A stretch of 64,000 nt of DNA from an uncultured Bacteroidales bacterium (GCA_947074145.1 CAMTOJ010000001.1:124001-188000); one strand, 5' to 3'; positions 36,487-46,176 are shown, counted from the first letter of the stretch. Notes: generated by a model not told the origin, from the sequence alone. Numbers and translations are program-made.

Positions 36487-38433
36487 ATGAAGATCCAAAA
36501 CAACAGTTTAGAAAATATAAAGCAATTAAATTATTCGTTATTAAAAAATGAATCGGTGATTCTTGTCTATTCTAGTCTAAACGGTTTATTTTATTGTACC
36601 GAACAGTTTTTTCAGTTATTTAAAGAGGTCTCTTTAGATGAAGATTTTTCTTATGAGGATTTAATTGATATTTTGCCTATTAAACATCAAAAAATACTTT
36701 TTGAAAAAATTGATGATTTCCGAAAAAATGGCACTATGTTGTGTCAACTTGATACTTTTATTTATGAAAATAATTGTAAAGTAACAATTGAACTGAAAGT
36801 TACCAACAGTGAAGACTATTTTTTTCTTTATTTCAAAAAAAGACTTGAAATTACTCCTACTTCATCCTTGTCAATATTAACTGATAATCTTTGCATTAAA
36901 CAAACAGTCGCATATAAAAATATTGTAACTAAACTTGAATATATATACTATAGAAGTCTTTCAAAAATATATCAGTTTGGCAATTATTACGGATTTAAAG
37001 TTTGGCATTATAATATCAATGAAAAGAAGATTATTTTACCAAATGGAGTAATAAATAATTTTAAATTTAATCACAATCAAACCAGACGTTTTTTATTTAA
37101 AAATATAAGCGAATGCGATTTCAAAATCATAGATAAATGGTTAGAAAAGGCTATCGAAGAGAATAGATTTAATTATTTGTTTTTAAAGACAGAGAATGAT
37201 AAACAGTTAGCAAATAATTGGAATCATAATTACCTTTATTTCACTCCTGGATCTGATATAGATAGTGCGAACTTGCTTTGTATTACAAAGGAGATTGATG
37301 AAATAAACAATAATAAATATGAACTTGAGAAGATTATAAAACATATAAAATATTCGGAATCAGTAAAGACTCACTTTCTTACTCACTTGAGTCATGAATT
37401 ACGTACCCCTCTCAATATAATTACTGGATTTTCTGAAATTATGTTGAATGATAAAAATAATTATAGCATAGAATATAATCAGGCAATCGCTATTGCCAAT
37501 AAATCTTTATTATCGCAGATAAATTCAATTTCCGATTATATTTCGATAGTAACCAATGATTATAAAGTTGCACCACAAAATGTTTATCTCTGGTCTTTTA
37601 TAAATGATCTTAAAAATGAATATGAAGAAAAAAACAATCATTTTATAAGAATAATGTTTGTCAATAATAAAGATAATCTGGTTTTATTGACCGATAAATA
37701 TTTATTGAAAATAGCAATCAATAAGCTGATTGATAATTCAGTTAACAATACTACTTCAGGCTATATTATTATTGAATATATAGAAACAGATAATGATATA
37801 GATATAATAGTGACTGATTCTGGCACCGGAATAAAGGATAATGATATAAATCGTGTCGTTTTGCCTTTTGAAAAAGCAGATGAATTTTCTGAAGGCGTAG
37901 GACTTGGATTGACAATAGTTAAATCAATAGCTCAGAAACTTGGAGCGGAAATAAGGATAACTTCTGAAATTGGTGTAGGAACAAGTATTCATTTTACGAT
38001 TAATACTCAATCTGATTTTATACCATATATTTCAACTTATGATAATGACAAAGCATTGTCGAATCTTGGGAAAGTAAAGATTATATATATATTCTGCAGC
38101 GATAACAATTATTCAACTTTTTCGCTTAAAAATATTTTCCCTGATTATATATTCAGATTATTTACTGTTGAGAATGAAATGATAGATGCTCTTGATGAAG
38201 AAAATCCAAGCATGTTTATTGTTGATGTTGATGATGAAAAAAGAAAAAATCATGTAGTTGAAAATATAATTAAATTTATATGTCCCAATAAAACTATTAT
38301 AATTTGCGAATCTGAGCATGTTAGATCATTAATCGATACTGATGAACGTGATATTTATTTGAACAAACCGGTATCAATTATAAAAATAAGAGAACATATT
38401 ATATCATCTCTTCATTATAATGTATACGAATAA
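36487..38433 (+). CDS. Soluble hybrid histidine kinase with C-terminal receiver-like domain
   Basis: A 648-residue cytoplasmic sensor kinase. A PAS-like region at about 1-120 and a second sensory region at about 130-280 precede HisKA, with the H-box FLTHLSHELRTPLN (His303). The ATPase domain is complete: N-box NKLIDNSVNN near 412-421, G1 DSGTGI near 443, G2 GVGLGL near 470. A diverged receiver-like domain follows (about 520-648), in which Asp580 (FIVDVDDE) and a later Lys (LNKPV) sit at the phosphoacceptor and switch-lysine positions, while the N-terminal acidic pair is reduced (CSDNN). No DNA-binding response regulator is encoded nearby, so the output is unknown. It is paired with the degenerate paralog upstream and ended by a hairpin terminator. 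Confidence 0.85.
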   Translation: MKIQNNSLENIKQLNYSLLKNESVILVYSSLNGLFYCTEQFFQLFKEVSLDEDFSYEDLIDILPIKHQKILFEKIDDFRKNGTMLCQLDTFIYENNCKVTIELKVTNSEDYFFLYFKKRLEITPTSSLSILTDNLCIKQTVAYKNIVTKLEYIYYRSLSKIYQFGNYYGFKVWHYNINEKKIILPNGVINNFKFNHNQTRRFLFKNISECDFKIIDKWLEKAIEENRFNYLFLKTENDKQLANNWNHNYLYFTPGSDIDSANLLCITKEIDEINNNKYELEKIIKHIKYSESVKTHFLTHLSHELRTPLNIITGFSEIMLNDKNNYSIEYNQAIAIANKSLLSQINSISDYISIVTNDYKVAPQNVYLWSFINDLKNEYEEKNNHFIRIMFVNNKDNLVLLTDKYLLKIAINKLIDNSVNNTTSGYIIIEYIETDNDIDIIVTDSGTGIKDNDINRVVLPFEKADEFSEGVGLGLTIVKSIAQKLGAEIRITSEIGVGTSIHFTINTQSDFIPYISTYDNDKALSNLGKVKIIYIFCSDNNYSTFSLKNIFPDYIFRLFTVENEMIDALDEENPSMFIVDVDDEKRKNHVVENIIKFICPNKTIIICESEHVRSLIDTDERDIYLNKPVSIIKIREHIISSLHYNVYE

Positions 38434-38491
38434 AATAAAAAATTTAACTATTAGATTATTATAATCTTTTAATCAAATAATTTAAACATAG

Positions 38492-38538
38492 ATAACCCTG
38501 ACATGTTCTATTTATAAGAATATGTCAGGGTTATTTTA
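38492..38538 (+). terminator. Hairpin terminator after the kinase pair
   Basis: ATAACCCTGACAT (38492-38504) pairs perfectly with ATGTCAGGGTTAT (38522-38534), followed by TTTATT. Confidence 0.82.
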
Positions 38539-38606
38539 TTAATTATTATACAATTAACGCTGAGATATTTACCTTAGTTATTTATGAAAATTAATACTCA
38601 GAATTG

Positions 38607-38948
38607 ATGGTAAAAGATTTATCAGTTAGTGATTTCGAATCGATAACAAACAATATTAAACTCCCCAAATATGATCCATCAAAAAAAAAGATGATTATTG
38701 AGTTTTATATTTCCACTTGCCCTCATTGTATATCCATGGAACCTATATTTTTGAAATTGTCGGAAGTACATAAGGATATATTTTTTTATAAAACCGAAAT
38801 ATCAGACAAGCATGAATTAGCCCATAGATTTAATATTGAAGCAACTCCTACTTTTATTTTTTTCCCTCAAAATAACGAACCTGTGAAATTATTGGGTGAG
38901 ATTGGAAAGGATGAGTTTGATAATAAAATCAAGGAGATTTTTAGATAG
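38607..38948 (+). CDS. Thioredoxin-like protein with a CPHC active site
   Basis: A thioredoxin-fold protein of 113 residues. The redox motif is CPHC (Cys38-Cys41), the dithiol sequence of DsbA-type proteins, rather than the CGPC of classical thioredoxin. The conserved cis-proline is in EATPTFIFF. There is no signal peptide, so it should act in the cytoplasm. I chose the ATG at 38607; a TTG directly before it would add one residue. The next gene, 44 bases downstream, encodes an exported protein and may be cotranscribed. The target is unknown. Confidence 0.82.
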   Translation: MVKDLSVSDFESITNNIKLPKYDPSKKKMIIEFYISTCPHCISMEPIFLKLSEVHKDIFFYKTEISDKHELAHRFNIEATPTFIFFPQNNEPVKLLGEIGKDEFDNKIKEIFR

Positions 38949-38992
38949 ATTTTTCAAATTCCTAATAAAAACGTTGAATAAGTGTAGATGAT

Positions 38993-39616
38993 ATGAAAAA
39001 TTTTAAACTCATAATTATTTCAGGTATAATATTTTTTTTGAGCAATATTATATCGCAAGTTAATGCTAAAGAAAATGATTCTGATCATGAAAGATCAAGA
39101 ACTTTCGAATTGGTATATAAAGCTGTAATTAATGGTGATGAAATAAATAAAGGTGAACTATTGAGTGTCTCGGAAGTGGACACAAAGATTGTTAATGATG
39201 ATATTCTGGATTACATTAATTCTTTATTATTTGTTGAAAACACCAATCAAATAGAATCAGTGATTGCCGTCAATGATAGCATTAGTTTCAAAACTTCAAC
39301 TGAAGGTCTTATTAATAATATTTATATTTATTATCCTAATAAAAAGCTTAAGATCTCAATTAATATGTCATATGATAATATGAGTAGATTAAAACTTTGC
39401 ACAATTAGAGATGTCGAAGCAAATATTGTAGATGCCATATCTTATACATATGATAATTATGGTAGATTAACAATTAAAATATGTAATCGCACAGGAGGAG
39501 ATATGTATCAGGAAAGATATGCTTATAAAGATGATAACATATGGTATGTAAAAGTTTTGTTCAAAGAATACCATCCTCTATTGTATTTCGAACGCAAAAC
39601 ATATATTGACGATTAA
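38993..39616 (+). CDS. Hypothetical exported protein (207 residues)
   Basis: Not recognised. A Sec signal peptide covers about residues 1-25 (hydrophobic core LIIISGIIFFLSNII, cleavage after VNA). The mature part is acidic and beta-rich, with a short YTYDNYGRLTI segment that resembles a YD-type strand repeat and only two cysteines. It follows the CPHC thioredoxin-like gene by 44 bases. A weak resemblance to small Bacteroidetes secreted families such as DUF3836 is possible but unproven. Confidence 0.65.
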   Translation: MKNFKLIIISGIIFFLSNIISQVNAKENDSDHERSRTFELVYKAVINGDEINKGELLSVSEVDTKIVNDDILDYINSLLFVENTNQIESVIAVNDSISFKTSTEGLINNIYIYYPNKKLKISINMSYDNMSRLKLCTIRDVEANIVDAISYTYDNYGRLTIKICNRTGGDMYQERYAYKDDNIWYVKVLFKEYHPLLYFERKTYIDD

Positions 39617-39687
39617 AATATTTTTATCTGCCTTACTATTTTATCATTCATTATTTTACAATTAATATACATTTATATTCAAAAAAC

Positions 39688-39717
39688 TTTGTCATATTCT
39701 CAATTATTGTAAATTTG
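39688..39717 (+). promoter_or_regulatory. Promoter of mutAB
   Basis: TTTG (39688-39691) and TAAATTTG (39710-39717) match the -33 and -7 elements with an 18-base spacer. Transcription would start near 39724 and leave a leader of about 100 bases. Confidence 0.7.
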
Positions 39718-39770
39718 CCACGTTGTATAAGTTAAAATATTTAGGTAACTAAATACTAATGAGAAACAAA

Positions 39771-39789
39771 GATGTAATTTATTTACATC
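39771..39789. promoter_or_regulatory. Inverted repeat in the mutA leader
   Basis: GATGTAA (39771-39777) and TTACATC (39783-39789) are perfect inverted arms around five bases, about 35 bases before the mutA ATG. It could be an operator or a weak hairpin. It does not resemble a cobalamin riboswitch. Confidence 0.35.
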
Positions 39790-39823
39790 AAAAAAATGAT
39801 TCAATTTTATAATATAAAGAATT

Positions 39824-41683
39824 ATGGCAGAATGTAAAGAAAAACTCTTTACTGAGTTTCCTCCTATCTCAACAGAGACCTGGATGAACAAAGTAACAGA
39901 GGACCTTAAAGGTGCGGATTTCTCTAAGAAATTGGTCTGGAGAACCAATGAGGGGTTTGAAGTAAAACCAATGTATCGTGCAGAAGACATAGCGAATTTT
40001 AAAACCACAGATTCTCTACCGGGGGAATTTCCATTTATCAGAGGAACTAAGATTGAGAATAAATGGTTAGTACGCCAAAACCTGGAAGTAGAAACTCCTT
40101 CTGAATCTAATCAAAAAATTAATGAATTAATTACTAAAGGCGTAAATTCTTTCGGATTAAAACTAAAGAAAGATTTCATAAATAAAGATGATATCGAAAC
40201 TTTGCTTAATGGTATTGATGCAGAGCAATATGAATTAAATTTCATTTGCTGTCAAATGAAAGTAAAAGATCTTATTTTACTTGTTACCGAGTATTTCAAA
40301 TCAAAAAATTACAATCTTTCAAAATGTTCAGGCTCTTTTAATGGTGATACCATCGGACCAATGATGTTAAAAGGCCATATTGTTCCAAATTTCTTTGATA
40401 CTTTAAAAGCTGATTTGGATGCATCAGATGAATTGCCAAAATATAGAGTCTTAAACGTAAATTCAGAGATAATAAATAACGGTGGTTCATATATTTCACA
40501 GGAACTTGGATATGCTCTTGCTTGGGGTAATGATCTAATCGTAAAGATGCTTGATGCTGGATATGAAATTGATAAAATTGCTAAACGCATTAAATTTAAT
40601 ATGGGAATTGGAGGCAATTATTTTATGGAAATTGCCAAGTTTCGTGCAGCAAGAATGCTTTGGGCTCAAATAGTATCACAATACTCTCCAAAATGTGGAT
40701 GTTCAGCTAAAATGAAAGTAAATGCGGCTACATCTGAATTTAATATGACAATCTATGATGCTAATGTAAATATGCTTCGTTCTCAAACTGAAGCAATGTC
40801 TGCAGCATTGGCCGGAGTTGATTCTATTGTAGTTACCCCATATGATATAACATATAAAAATCCTGATGAGTTTTCAGAAAGAATTGCTCGTAATCAGCAA
40901 TTACTTTTGAAAGAAGAATCACATCTTGATAAGGTTGTAGATCCTTCTGCTGGTTCTTATTATATTGAAAATCTCACCGTTTCAATTGCTGAACAAGCTT
41001 GGAAAACATTCCTTGAAATTGAAGATAAGGGTGGTTTTATTGAATTAGTTTTAAAAGGAGAAATTCAGAAAAACGTGAATAATTCGGCTGCAAAACGTAT
41101 GCAGGCTGTTTCTTCAAGAAGAGAAATTTTATTAGGAACAAATCAATATCCTAATTTTAATGAATTTGCTTTAGATAAGATTCAAAAAGATGAACATAAC
41201 GCATCATGTGGTTGTGAGTGTAATAAAGAATCAGATTTTGAAAAAATAAATACGTCTCGTCTTGCATCTCAATTTGAAAAATTAAGACTTGACACCGAAA
41301 AAGCCAATAACCGACCAAAAGCATTTATGCTTACAATTGGTAATCTGGCTATGAGATTGGCAAGAGCTCAGTTCTCTTGTAATTTCTTTGGGTGTGCAGG
41401 TTATGAAAATATAGATAATTTAGGTTTTAGTACTGTTGAAGATGGTGTAAAAGCGGCTTTAGAAGCAAAATCAGACATAATCGTACTTTGTTCAAGTGAT
41501 GACGAATATGTGGAACTTGCACCTAAAGCACAAGAACTTATAGCTGACAAAGCTATACTGGTTGTTGCCGGTGCTCCTGCTTGTATGGAGGAACTTAAAG
41601 CTAAGGGAATTACCAATTTTATTAACGTTAAATCAAATGTACTTGACACGTTACAGATGTTTAATGAAAAACTTCTAAAATAG
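39824..41683 (+). CDS. mutA: Methylmalonyl-CoA mutase small subunit
   Basis: A 619-residue non-catalytic subunit of the B12-dependent mutase that interconverts succinyl-CoA and (R)-methylmalonyl-CoA. The barrel domain (about 1-440) contains [22 protein letters not shown]. The C-terminal B12-fold domain (about 500-619) lacks the DxHxxG cobalamin motif, as expected for this subunit. Two cysteine clusters stand out: Cys291/Cys293 (KCGCSAK) and Cys462/Cys464/Cys466 (SCGCEC). The first resembles a CxC seen in related subunits; I do not know the second. mutB follows with a one-base gap. Its own promoter has clear -33 and -7 elements. Confidence 0.95.
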   Translation: MAECKEKLFTEFPPISTETWMNKVTEDLKGADFSKKLVWRTNEGFEVKPMYRAEDIANFKTTDSLPGEFPFIRGTKIENKWLVRQNLEVETPSESNQKINELITKGVNSFGLKLKKDFINKDDIETLLNGIDAEQYELNFICCQMKVKDLILLVTEYFKSKNYNLSKCSGSFNGDTIGPMMLKGHIVPNFFDTLKADLDASDELPKYRVLNVNSEIINNGGSYISQELGYALAWGNDLIVKMLDAGYEIDKIAKRIKFNMGIGGNYFMEIAKFRAARMLWAQIVSQYSPKCGCSAKMKVNAATSEFNMTIYDANVNMLRSQTEAMSAALAGVDSIVVTPYDITYKNPDEFSERIARNQQLLLKEESHLDKVVDPSAGSYYIENLTVSIAEQAWKTFLEIEDKGGFIELVLKGEIQKNVNNSAAKRMQAVSSRREILLGTNQYPNFNEFALDKIQKDEHNASCGCECNKESDFEKINTSRLASQFEKLRLDTEKANNRPKAFMLTIGNLAMRLARAQFSCNFFGCAGYENIDNLGFSTVEDGVKAALEAKSDIIVLCSSDDEYVELAPKAQELIADKAILVVAGAPACMEELKAKGITNFINVKSNVLDTLQMFNEKLLK

Positions 41684-41684
41684 T

Positions 41685-43832
41685 ATGAGACCAAATTTCA
41701 AAAATATAAATATTACAACTGATGGATTTTCTTCATCAAATGTAGCTCAATGGGCAAAAGAAAACGGAATAGAAGCGAACTGGAATACTCCGGAGCTTAT
41801 TCCGGTAAAACCAGTATATACACAAGAGGATCTTGAAGGAATGGAACATCTGGAATATGTTGCAGGATTACCACCCTTTTTAAGAGGCCCTTATTCTGGA
41901 ATGTATCCTATGCGTCCTTGGACAATCAGACAGTATGCCGGTTTCTCTACAGCAGAGGAATCTAATGCTTTCTATCGTAGAAATCTTGCCTCCGGACAAA
42001 AAGGATTATCTGTAGCCTTTGACCTTGCAACTCATCGAGGTTATGATGCAGATCATGATCGTGTTGTAGGTGACGTTGGTAAAGCTGGTGTTTCTATATG
42101 CTCATTAGAAGATATGAAAGTTCTTTTTGATGGTATACCATTGAACAAGATGTCTGTTTCTATGACAATGAATGGTGGTGTACTTCCCGTTTTGGCATTC
42201 TATATAAATGCAGGACTTGAGCAAGGAGCTAAAATGGAAGAGATGCAGGGTACAATCCAAAATGATATTCTTAAAGAATTTATGGTTAGAAATACATATA
42301 TCTATCCACCTGAATTTTCAATGAAGATTATAGCTGATATTTTTGAGTTTACCTCTAAAAATATGCCTAAGTTTAATTCTATTTCTATCTCGGGCTATCA
42401 TATGCAGGAAGCCGGAGCAACAGCAGATATTGAGATGGCATATACTCTTGCTGATGGTCTTGAATATCTTAGGGCCGGAATTAATGCTGGCATGGATATT
42501 GATGCCTTTGCCCCTCGCCTTTCTTTCTTCTGGGGTATCTCGATGAATTATTTTATGGAAATAGCCAAGATGAGAGCAGCAAGAATGTTATGGGCGAAAA
42601 TCGTAAAACAATTTAATCCTAAGAACCCTAAATCTCTTGCTCTTAGAACACATTCTCAAACTTCAGGATGGTCGCTCACAGAACAAGATCCTTTTAATAA
42701 TGTTGGTAGAACTTGTATTGAAGCGATGGCTGCAACTTTGGGGCATACTCAATCTCTTCACACGAATGCTCTTGATGAGGCGATTGCTTTACCGACAGAT
42801 TTTTCCGCACGTATAGCTCGTAATACCCAGATATATATTCAGGATGAAACTTATATCACTAAGGAGGTCGATCCATGGGCAGGTTCTTATTATGTGGAAT
42901 CATTGACTAATGAACTGGTTCATAAAGCATGGGCTCATATTCAGGAAATCGAGGCCCTTGGAGGTATGGCTAAAGCAATTGAAACAGGTCTTCCTAAATT
43001 AAGAATCGAAGAGGCAGCAGCAAGAACTCAGGCAAAAATTGATTCAGGAACTCAAACTATTGTTGGTCTTAATAAATATAGACTCGAGAAAGAAGCTCCT
43101 CTTGATATTCTTGAAATCGATAATACAGCAGTTCGTATACAGCAGATTGAAAGACTTGATACACTTAAAGAAGAAAGAAATGAAGAGGCTGTAAAAGCTG
43201 CTCTTGAAGCTATTACAGAGTGTGTTAGAACAAAAGAGGGAAATCTTCTTGATCTTGCAGTTAAAGCTGCTTCTGTAAGAGCTACTCTTGGAGAAATTTC
43301 AGATGCTTGTGAAGCTGTAGTAGGAAGATATAAAGCAATAATAAGAACAATCTCGGGCGTGTATTCATCAGAAACAAAACAAAATAAAGATTTTATCCGT
43401 GCTTGCGAGTTAACATCTGAGTTTGCAAAGAAAAACGGAAGACAACCTCGTATTATGATTGCCAAAATGGGACAAGACGGTCATGATCGTGGTGCAAAAG
43501 TAGTTGCAACGGGTTATGCTGATTGCGGATTCGATGTTGATATGGGACCATTATTCCAAACACCGGCTGAAGCAGCTCGTCAAGCAGTAGAAAATGATGT
43601 TAATGTACTTGGTGTTTCCTCTCTTGCTGCTGGACACAAAACTTTAGTCCCTCAAGTTATTGCGGAGCTGGATAAACTTGGCCGTCCTGATATTATGGTC
43701 ATTGCAGGGGGAGTTATTCCTGCACAGGATTATGATTTCTTATATCAATCAGGTGTCGCAGCTATCTTTGGTCCCGGTAATTCGGTTGCTAAATGTGCAA
43801 CTCAGATTATGGATCTTTTACTTGAGGAATAG
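41685..43832 (+). CDS. mutB: Methylmalonyl-CoA mutase large (catalytic) subunit
   Basis: A 715-residue catalytic subunit. The substrate-binding TIM barrel (about 1-560) includes [18 protein letters not shown] and [12 protein letters not shown]. The C-terminal cobalamin domain carries the lower-ligand motif D598-G-H600-D-R-G603, followed by GGVIPAQD. It forms adenosylcobalamin-dependent MutAB with the preceding gene, used in the succinate-propionate pathway of Bacteroidales. The ATG is one base after the mutA stop, so translation is probably coupled. Accessory genes (epimerase, decarboxylase, MeaB) are not adjacent. The first obvious terminator is 238 bases downstream. Confidence 0.97.
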   Translation: MRPNFKNINITTDGFSSSNVAQWAKENGIEANWNTPELIPVKPVYTQEDLEGMEHLEYVAGLPPFLRGPYSGMYPMRPWTIRQYAGFSTAEESNAFYRRNLASGQKGLSVAFDLATHRGYDADHDRVVGDVGKAGVSICSLEDMKVLFDGIPLNKMSVSMTMNGGVLPVLAFYINAGLEQGAKMEEMQGTIQNDILKEFMVRNTYIYPPEFSMKIIADIFEFTSKNMPKFNSISISGYHMQEAGATADIEMAYTLADGLEYLRAGINAGMDIDAFAPRLSFFWGISMNYFMEIAKMRAARMLWAKIVKQFNPKNPKSLALRTHSQTSGWSLTEQDPFNNVGRTCIEAMAATLGHTQSLHTNALDEAIALPTDFSARIARNTQIYIQDETYITKEVDPWAGSYYVESLTNELVHKAWAHIQEIEALGGMAKAIETGLPKLRIEEAAARTQAKIDSGTQTIVGLNKYRLEKEAPLDILEIDNTAVRIQQIERLDTLKEERNEEAVKAALEAITECVRTKEGNLLDLAVKAASVRATLGEISDACEAVVGRYKAIIRTISGVYSSETKQNKDFIRACELTSEFAKKNGRQPRIMIAKMGQDGHDRGAKVVATGYADCGFDVDMGPLFQTPAEAARQAVENDVNVLGVSSLAAGHKTLVPQVIAELDKLGRPDIMVIAGGVIPAQDYDFLYQSGVAAIFGPGNSVAKCATQIMDLLLEE

Positions 43833-43917
43833 ATTTAAATTATCCTTGAAACTTAGAGTACTCATAAAAGAGTTATGAACTATATTCTTTTGGAAGAATA
43901 CTTTCAATAAATAAATT

Positions 43918-44104
43918 TACATTTGTAACAATTACATATACTTTTGTAAAGCAAATTATTAGTACTCTTCCACTATGATCATAATTTGATTTATAGAAAT
44001 TGAGTAATTAAGAATGATATGAATTAACAAGAAATCATATATTTACTGTAATATATTAATTATTATAACAGAAAAGCCTTTCGATTGAAAGGCTTTTCTT
44101 ATTA
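43918..44104 (+). ncRNA. Candidate small RNA or long 3'-UTR after mutB
   Basis: Two TAnnTTTG boxes (TACATTTG 43918-43925, TACTTTTG 43939-43946) precede about 120 non-coding bases that end in the strong terminator at 44070-44104. No open reading frame of useful length lies between them. This may be an independent small RNA or only the 3'-UTR of mutAB. Chance matches to the box are expected in such AT-rich DNA. Confidence 0.3.
44070..44104 (+). terminator. Hairpin terminator downstream of mutB
   Basis: AGAAAAGCCTTTC (44070-44082) pairs perfectly with GAAAGGCTTTTCT (44087-44099), with a four-base loop, followed by TATTAT. Confidence 0.88.
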
Positions 44105-44259
44105 TATGAAGTTATTTTATTTCTTAGATTTAAGAAATAAATATTTCAAATATGTTTGTCATTTTCCTTGGCAAAATGTTGATTGTATATAAATTCTAGA
44201 ATTATATATAGTATTATTGAGAATGAAAAGTAATAAGTTTTTTGTCGGTCAAATAAGAA

Positions 44260-44299
44260 AAAGTCAATTGAACATTATTCAAACATTCAATTGACTTTT
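44260..44299 (-). terminator. Hairpin terminator of nfo
   Basis: AAAGTCAATTGAA (44260-44272) pairs with TTCAATTGACTTT (44287-44299); on the minus strand the stem is followed by TTCTTATTT. Confidence 0.82.
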
Positions 44300-44326
44300 A
44301 TATAGTTTTCTTTTCTGAAAATTTTA

Positions 44327-45169
44327 TTATTTGATTAAGGAATATAGATAGCTTATCTCCTCTTTCCATAAAGTTTCATCAGGAGTTTCAAGAATTATAG
44401 GCATATCATTAAATCTTATGTCATTCATGAATAGATTGAAAAAGTTATCTCCAATCAATCCTTTACCTATTGAATCATGTCTGTCAACACGTGAACTCAG
44501 TTCTTTTTTTGAATCATTAAGATGGATGGCCTTTAGATATTCTCCCCCTACTATGCGATCGAATTCATCAAATGTTTTATTATATCCATCTTCAGAAGCT
44601 AAATCATATCCCGCTGTGAAAGTATGACAGGTGTCAAGACATATTCCGACTCTGGATTTATCTTCAATTTTATCGATAATATATGCCATATGCTCAAACA
44701 AGTATCCAAGATTTGTCCCCTGACCTGCTGTATTTTCAATAATTGCCATTACATCAGGTACTTTTTCAAATGAAATATTGATTGATTCGGCAATTGTATT
44801 TAAACAAGTTGTTTCATCTACCTCTTTTAAGTGCGATCCTGGATGAAAATTAAGCATTCTAAGCCCTAGTTGATGACATCTTGAGAGTTCATCAATAAAA
44901 GCATCTCTTGATTTTTCAAGTCCTTCTTGTTTAGGACTTCCAAGATTTATCAGATAGCTATCATGCGGTAATATATAATCAGGTGAAAAACCATATTTGT
45001 TAAGTTCTTCCTTAAATAAATCACATTCTTTTTGTGTTAATGGTTTTGAAACCCATCTTTTCTGATTTTTTGTAAATAAAGCAAATGCTTTGGCTCCAAT
45101 TTCAAAAGCAGCACGAGGGGTATTGGCTACACCTCCCTCTGCACTGACATGTGCTCCAATATATTTCAT
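44327..45169 (-). CDS. nfo: Endonuclease IV (AP endonuclease)
   Basis: A 280-residue Zn-dependent TIM-barrel AP endonuclease of base excision repair that cleaves 5' to abasic sites. The family blocks are [11 protein letters not shown] at the N-terminus, [40 protein letters not shown], and [22 protein letters not shown], which hold the His, Glu and Asp metal ligands. The length is normal. It is a single-gene unit with a TATATTTG box 24 bases upstream of the start and a terminator downstream. Confidence 0.97.
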   Translation of the reverse strand: MKYIGAHVSAEGGVANTPRAAFEIGAKAFALFTKNQKRWVSKPLTQKECDLFKEELNKYGFSPDYILPHDSYLINLGSPKQEGLEKSRDAFIDELSRCHQLGLRMLNFHPGSHLKEVDETTCLNTIAESINISFEKVPDVMAIIENTAGQGTNLGYLFEHMAYIIDKIEDKSRVGICLDTCHTFTAGYDLASEDGYNKTFDEFDRIVGGEYLKAIHLNDSKKELSSRVDRHDSIGKGLIGDNFFNLFMNDIRFNDMPIILETPDETLWKEEISYLYSLIK

Positions 45170-45192
45170 ATAAGTGATATTTTAATTTGTTA

Positions 45193-45200
45193 CAAATATA
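45193..45200 (-). promoter_or_regulatory. -7 promoter box of nfo
   Basis: The minus strand reads TATATTTG, a perfect TAnnTTTG match, 24 bases before the nfo start codon. Confidence 0.55.
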
Positions 45201-45559
45201 AATCACGTTTGAGTGATAATAATATAAATTGTGTCAATTCATTGTTTAAAAATTCATGATATATATTTATTTATACAGATTCAAAGAGTATATTTTTTAA
45301 TATAAAAAGAAAAAAATTCATAGCATTATAAATCATGTAATATTATAAGACTAATAATATAATTTTTAAATTAATTCAAAATGAACAGATTCAAAGTTTA
45401 TTATTATGAATCTCATCTATTATCAAAGACACTCTGTCAAATCTTAATATTCAGACAAACAGATATTTTACATGTTTAATTAAAGTAATTGTTTTGATAG
45501 ATATGGTGATTTAGGATATTCTCTGATTAGAGCATTCTTTCTATTTCATTATTTATTAA

Positions 45560-45567
45560 TACTTTTG
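45560..45567 (+). promoter_or_regulatory. -7 promoter box of the DUF456 gene
   Basis: TACTTTTG matches TAnnTTTG, 27 bases before the start codon. Confidence 0.55.
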
Positions 45568-45594
45568 GATATTACATATTAAATAAAATTAAGT

Positions 45595-46074
45595 ATGGAT
45601 ATATTCCTTATTATCATTGCTATTATTATAGCCATTATCGGGATTTTAGGAGCTTTTATTCCGGGAGTTCCGGGACCACCTTTAAGTATAGGTGCTCTTT
45701 TTATTGCCAAAGTAAGTCATTTGACTCATATTCAGAATTCTGTTATTTGGATTATGTTTGGAATATCCATTATAATTACAATTTTTGATTTTATTGCACC
45801 AGGTATTTTGACACGAAAATTCGGAGGCAGTAAAATGGCTGCGAATTTTTCTATTTTAGGCCTTATTGTAGGAATGTTCTTCTTCCCTCCTTTTGGAATG
45901 ATAATAGGACCGTTTATTGGTGCATTTATAGGTGAATTTATTACTAATAGAAACACAACCCATTCTTTCAAAATAGCTTGTATATCGTTTGTTTCTTTTT
46001 TAATTAACACCGGAATAAAATTAATATACTCCTGTATCGTAATAGGTATAATAATAAAGGGATTAATAAGTTAA
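45595..46074 (+). CDS. DUF456 family membrane protein
   Basis: A 159-residue integral membrane protein with four to five hydrophobic helices. The segment GAFIPGVPGPPLS near residue 20-32 and the Gly-rich PPFGMIIGPFIGAFIGE near residue 100 are the DUF456 signature. The family has glycine-zipper-like repeats and no established function. The last codons and the stop lie inside a long perfect hairpin that probably terminates the transcript. Confidence 0.88.
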   Translation: MDIFLIIIAIIIAIIGILGAFIPGVPGPPLSIGALFIAKVSHLTHIQNSVIWIMFGISIIITIFDFIAPGILTRKFGGSKMAANFSILGLIVGMFFFPPFGMIIGPFIGAFIGEFITNRNTTHSFKIACISFVSFLINTGIKLIYSCIVIGIIIKGLIS

Positions 46075-46100
46075 GCTTATTAATCCCTTTATTATTTATT
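46050..46100. terminator. Long perfect hairpin at the end of the DUF456 gene
   Basis: The 21 bases at 46050-46070 (AATAATAAAGGGATTAATAA and a final G) are exactly complementary to 46076-46096. The left arm is coding (last seven codons). The T-rich tail is modest on both strands, so it may serve both convergent genes. Confidence 0.75.
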
Positions 46101-46105
46101 TTGAC

Positions 46106-46130
46106 TTAGGATATTTATTACTTATCCTAA
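46106..46130. repeat. Single TTAGGATA/TATCCTAA inverted pair
   Basis: TTAGGATA (46106-46113) and TATCCTAA (46123-46130) are perfect inverted arms around nine bases. The arm sequence is the same as in the two palindromic arrays at the window ends, but the order of the arms is reversed. Confidence 0.4.
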
Positions 46131-46176
46131 ATATTCTAATCGTGAGTCTATAATATACCTCTTTAAGAATCTTTAT

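Larger units (their letters stand above)
43833..44326. other. Intergenic region mutB-nfo
   Basis: Between the convergent genes lie the candidate small RNA, the terminator at 44070-44104 and the nfo terminator at 44260-44299. I see no protein-coding gene. Confidence 0.6.
45170..45594. other. Intergenic region nfo-DUF456
   Basis: A very AT-rich stretch between divergent genes with the two -7 boxes (45193-45200 minus, 45560-45567 plus). The 12-base sequence ACAGATTCAAAG occurs at 45275-45286 and 45385-45396. No supported gene. Confidence 0.55.

Noticed and set aside
41401-41694. Minus-strand open frame across the mutA-mutB junction
   Set aside because: It is a low-complexity shadow of the mutA C-terminal domain without supporting signals.
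45381-45479. A 32-codon open frame starting ATGAACAGATTC
   Set aside because: It is short, has no conserved motif or initiation signal, and lies in AT-rich DNA where such frames occur by chance.
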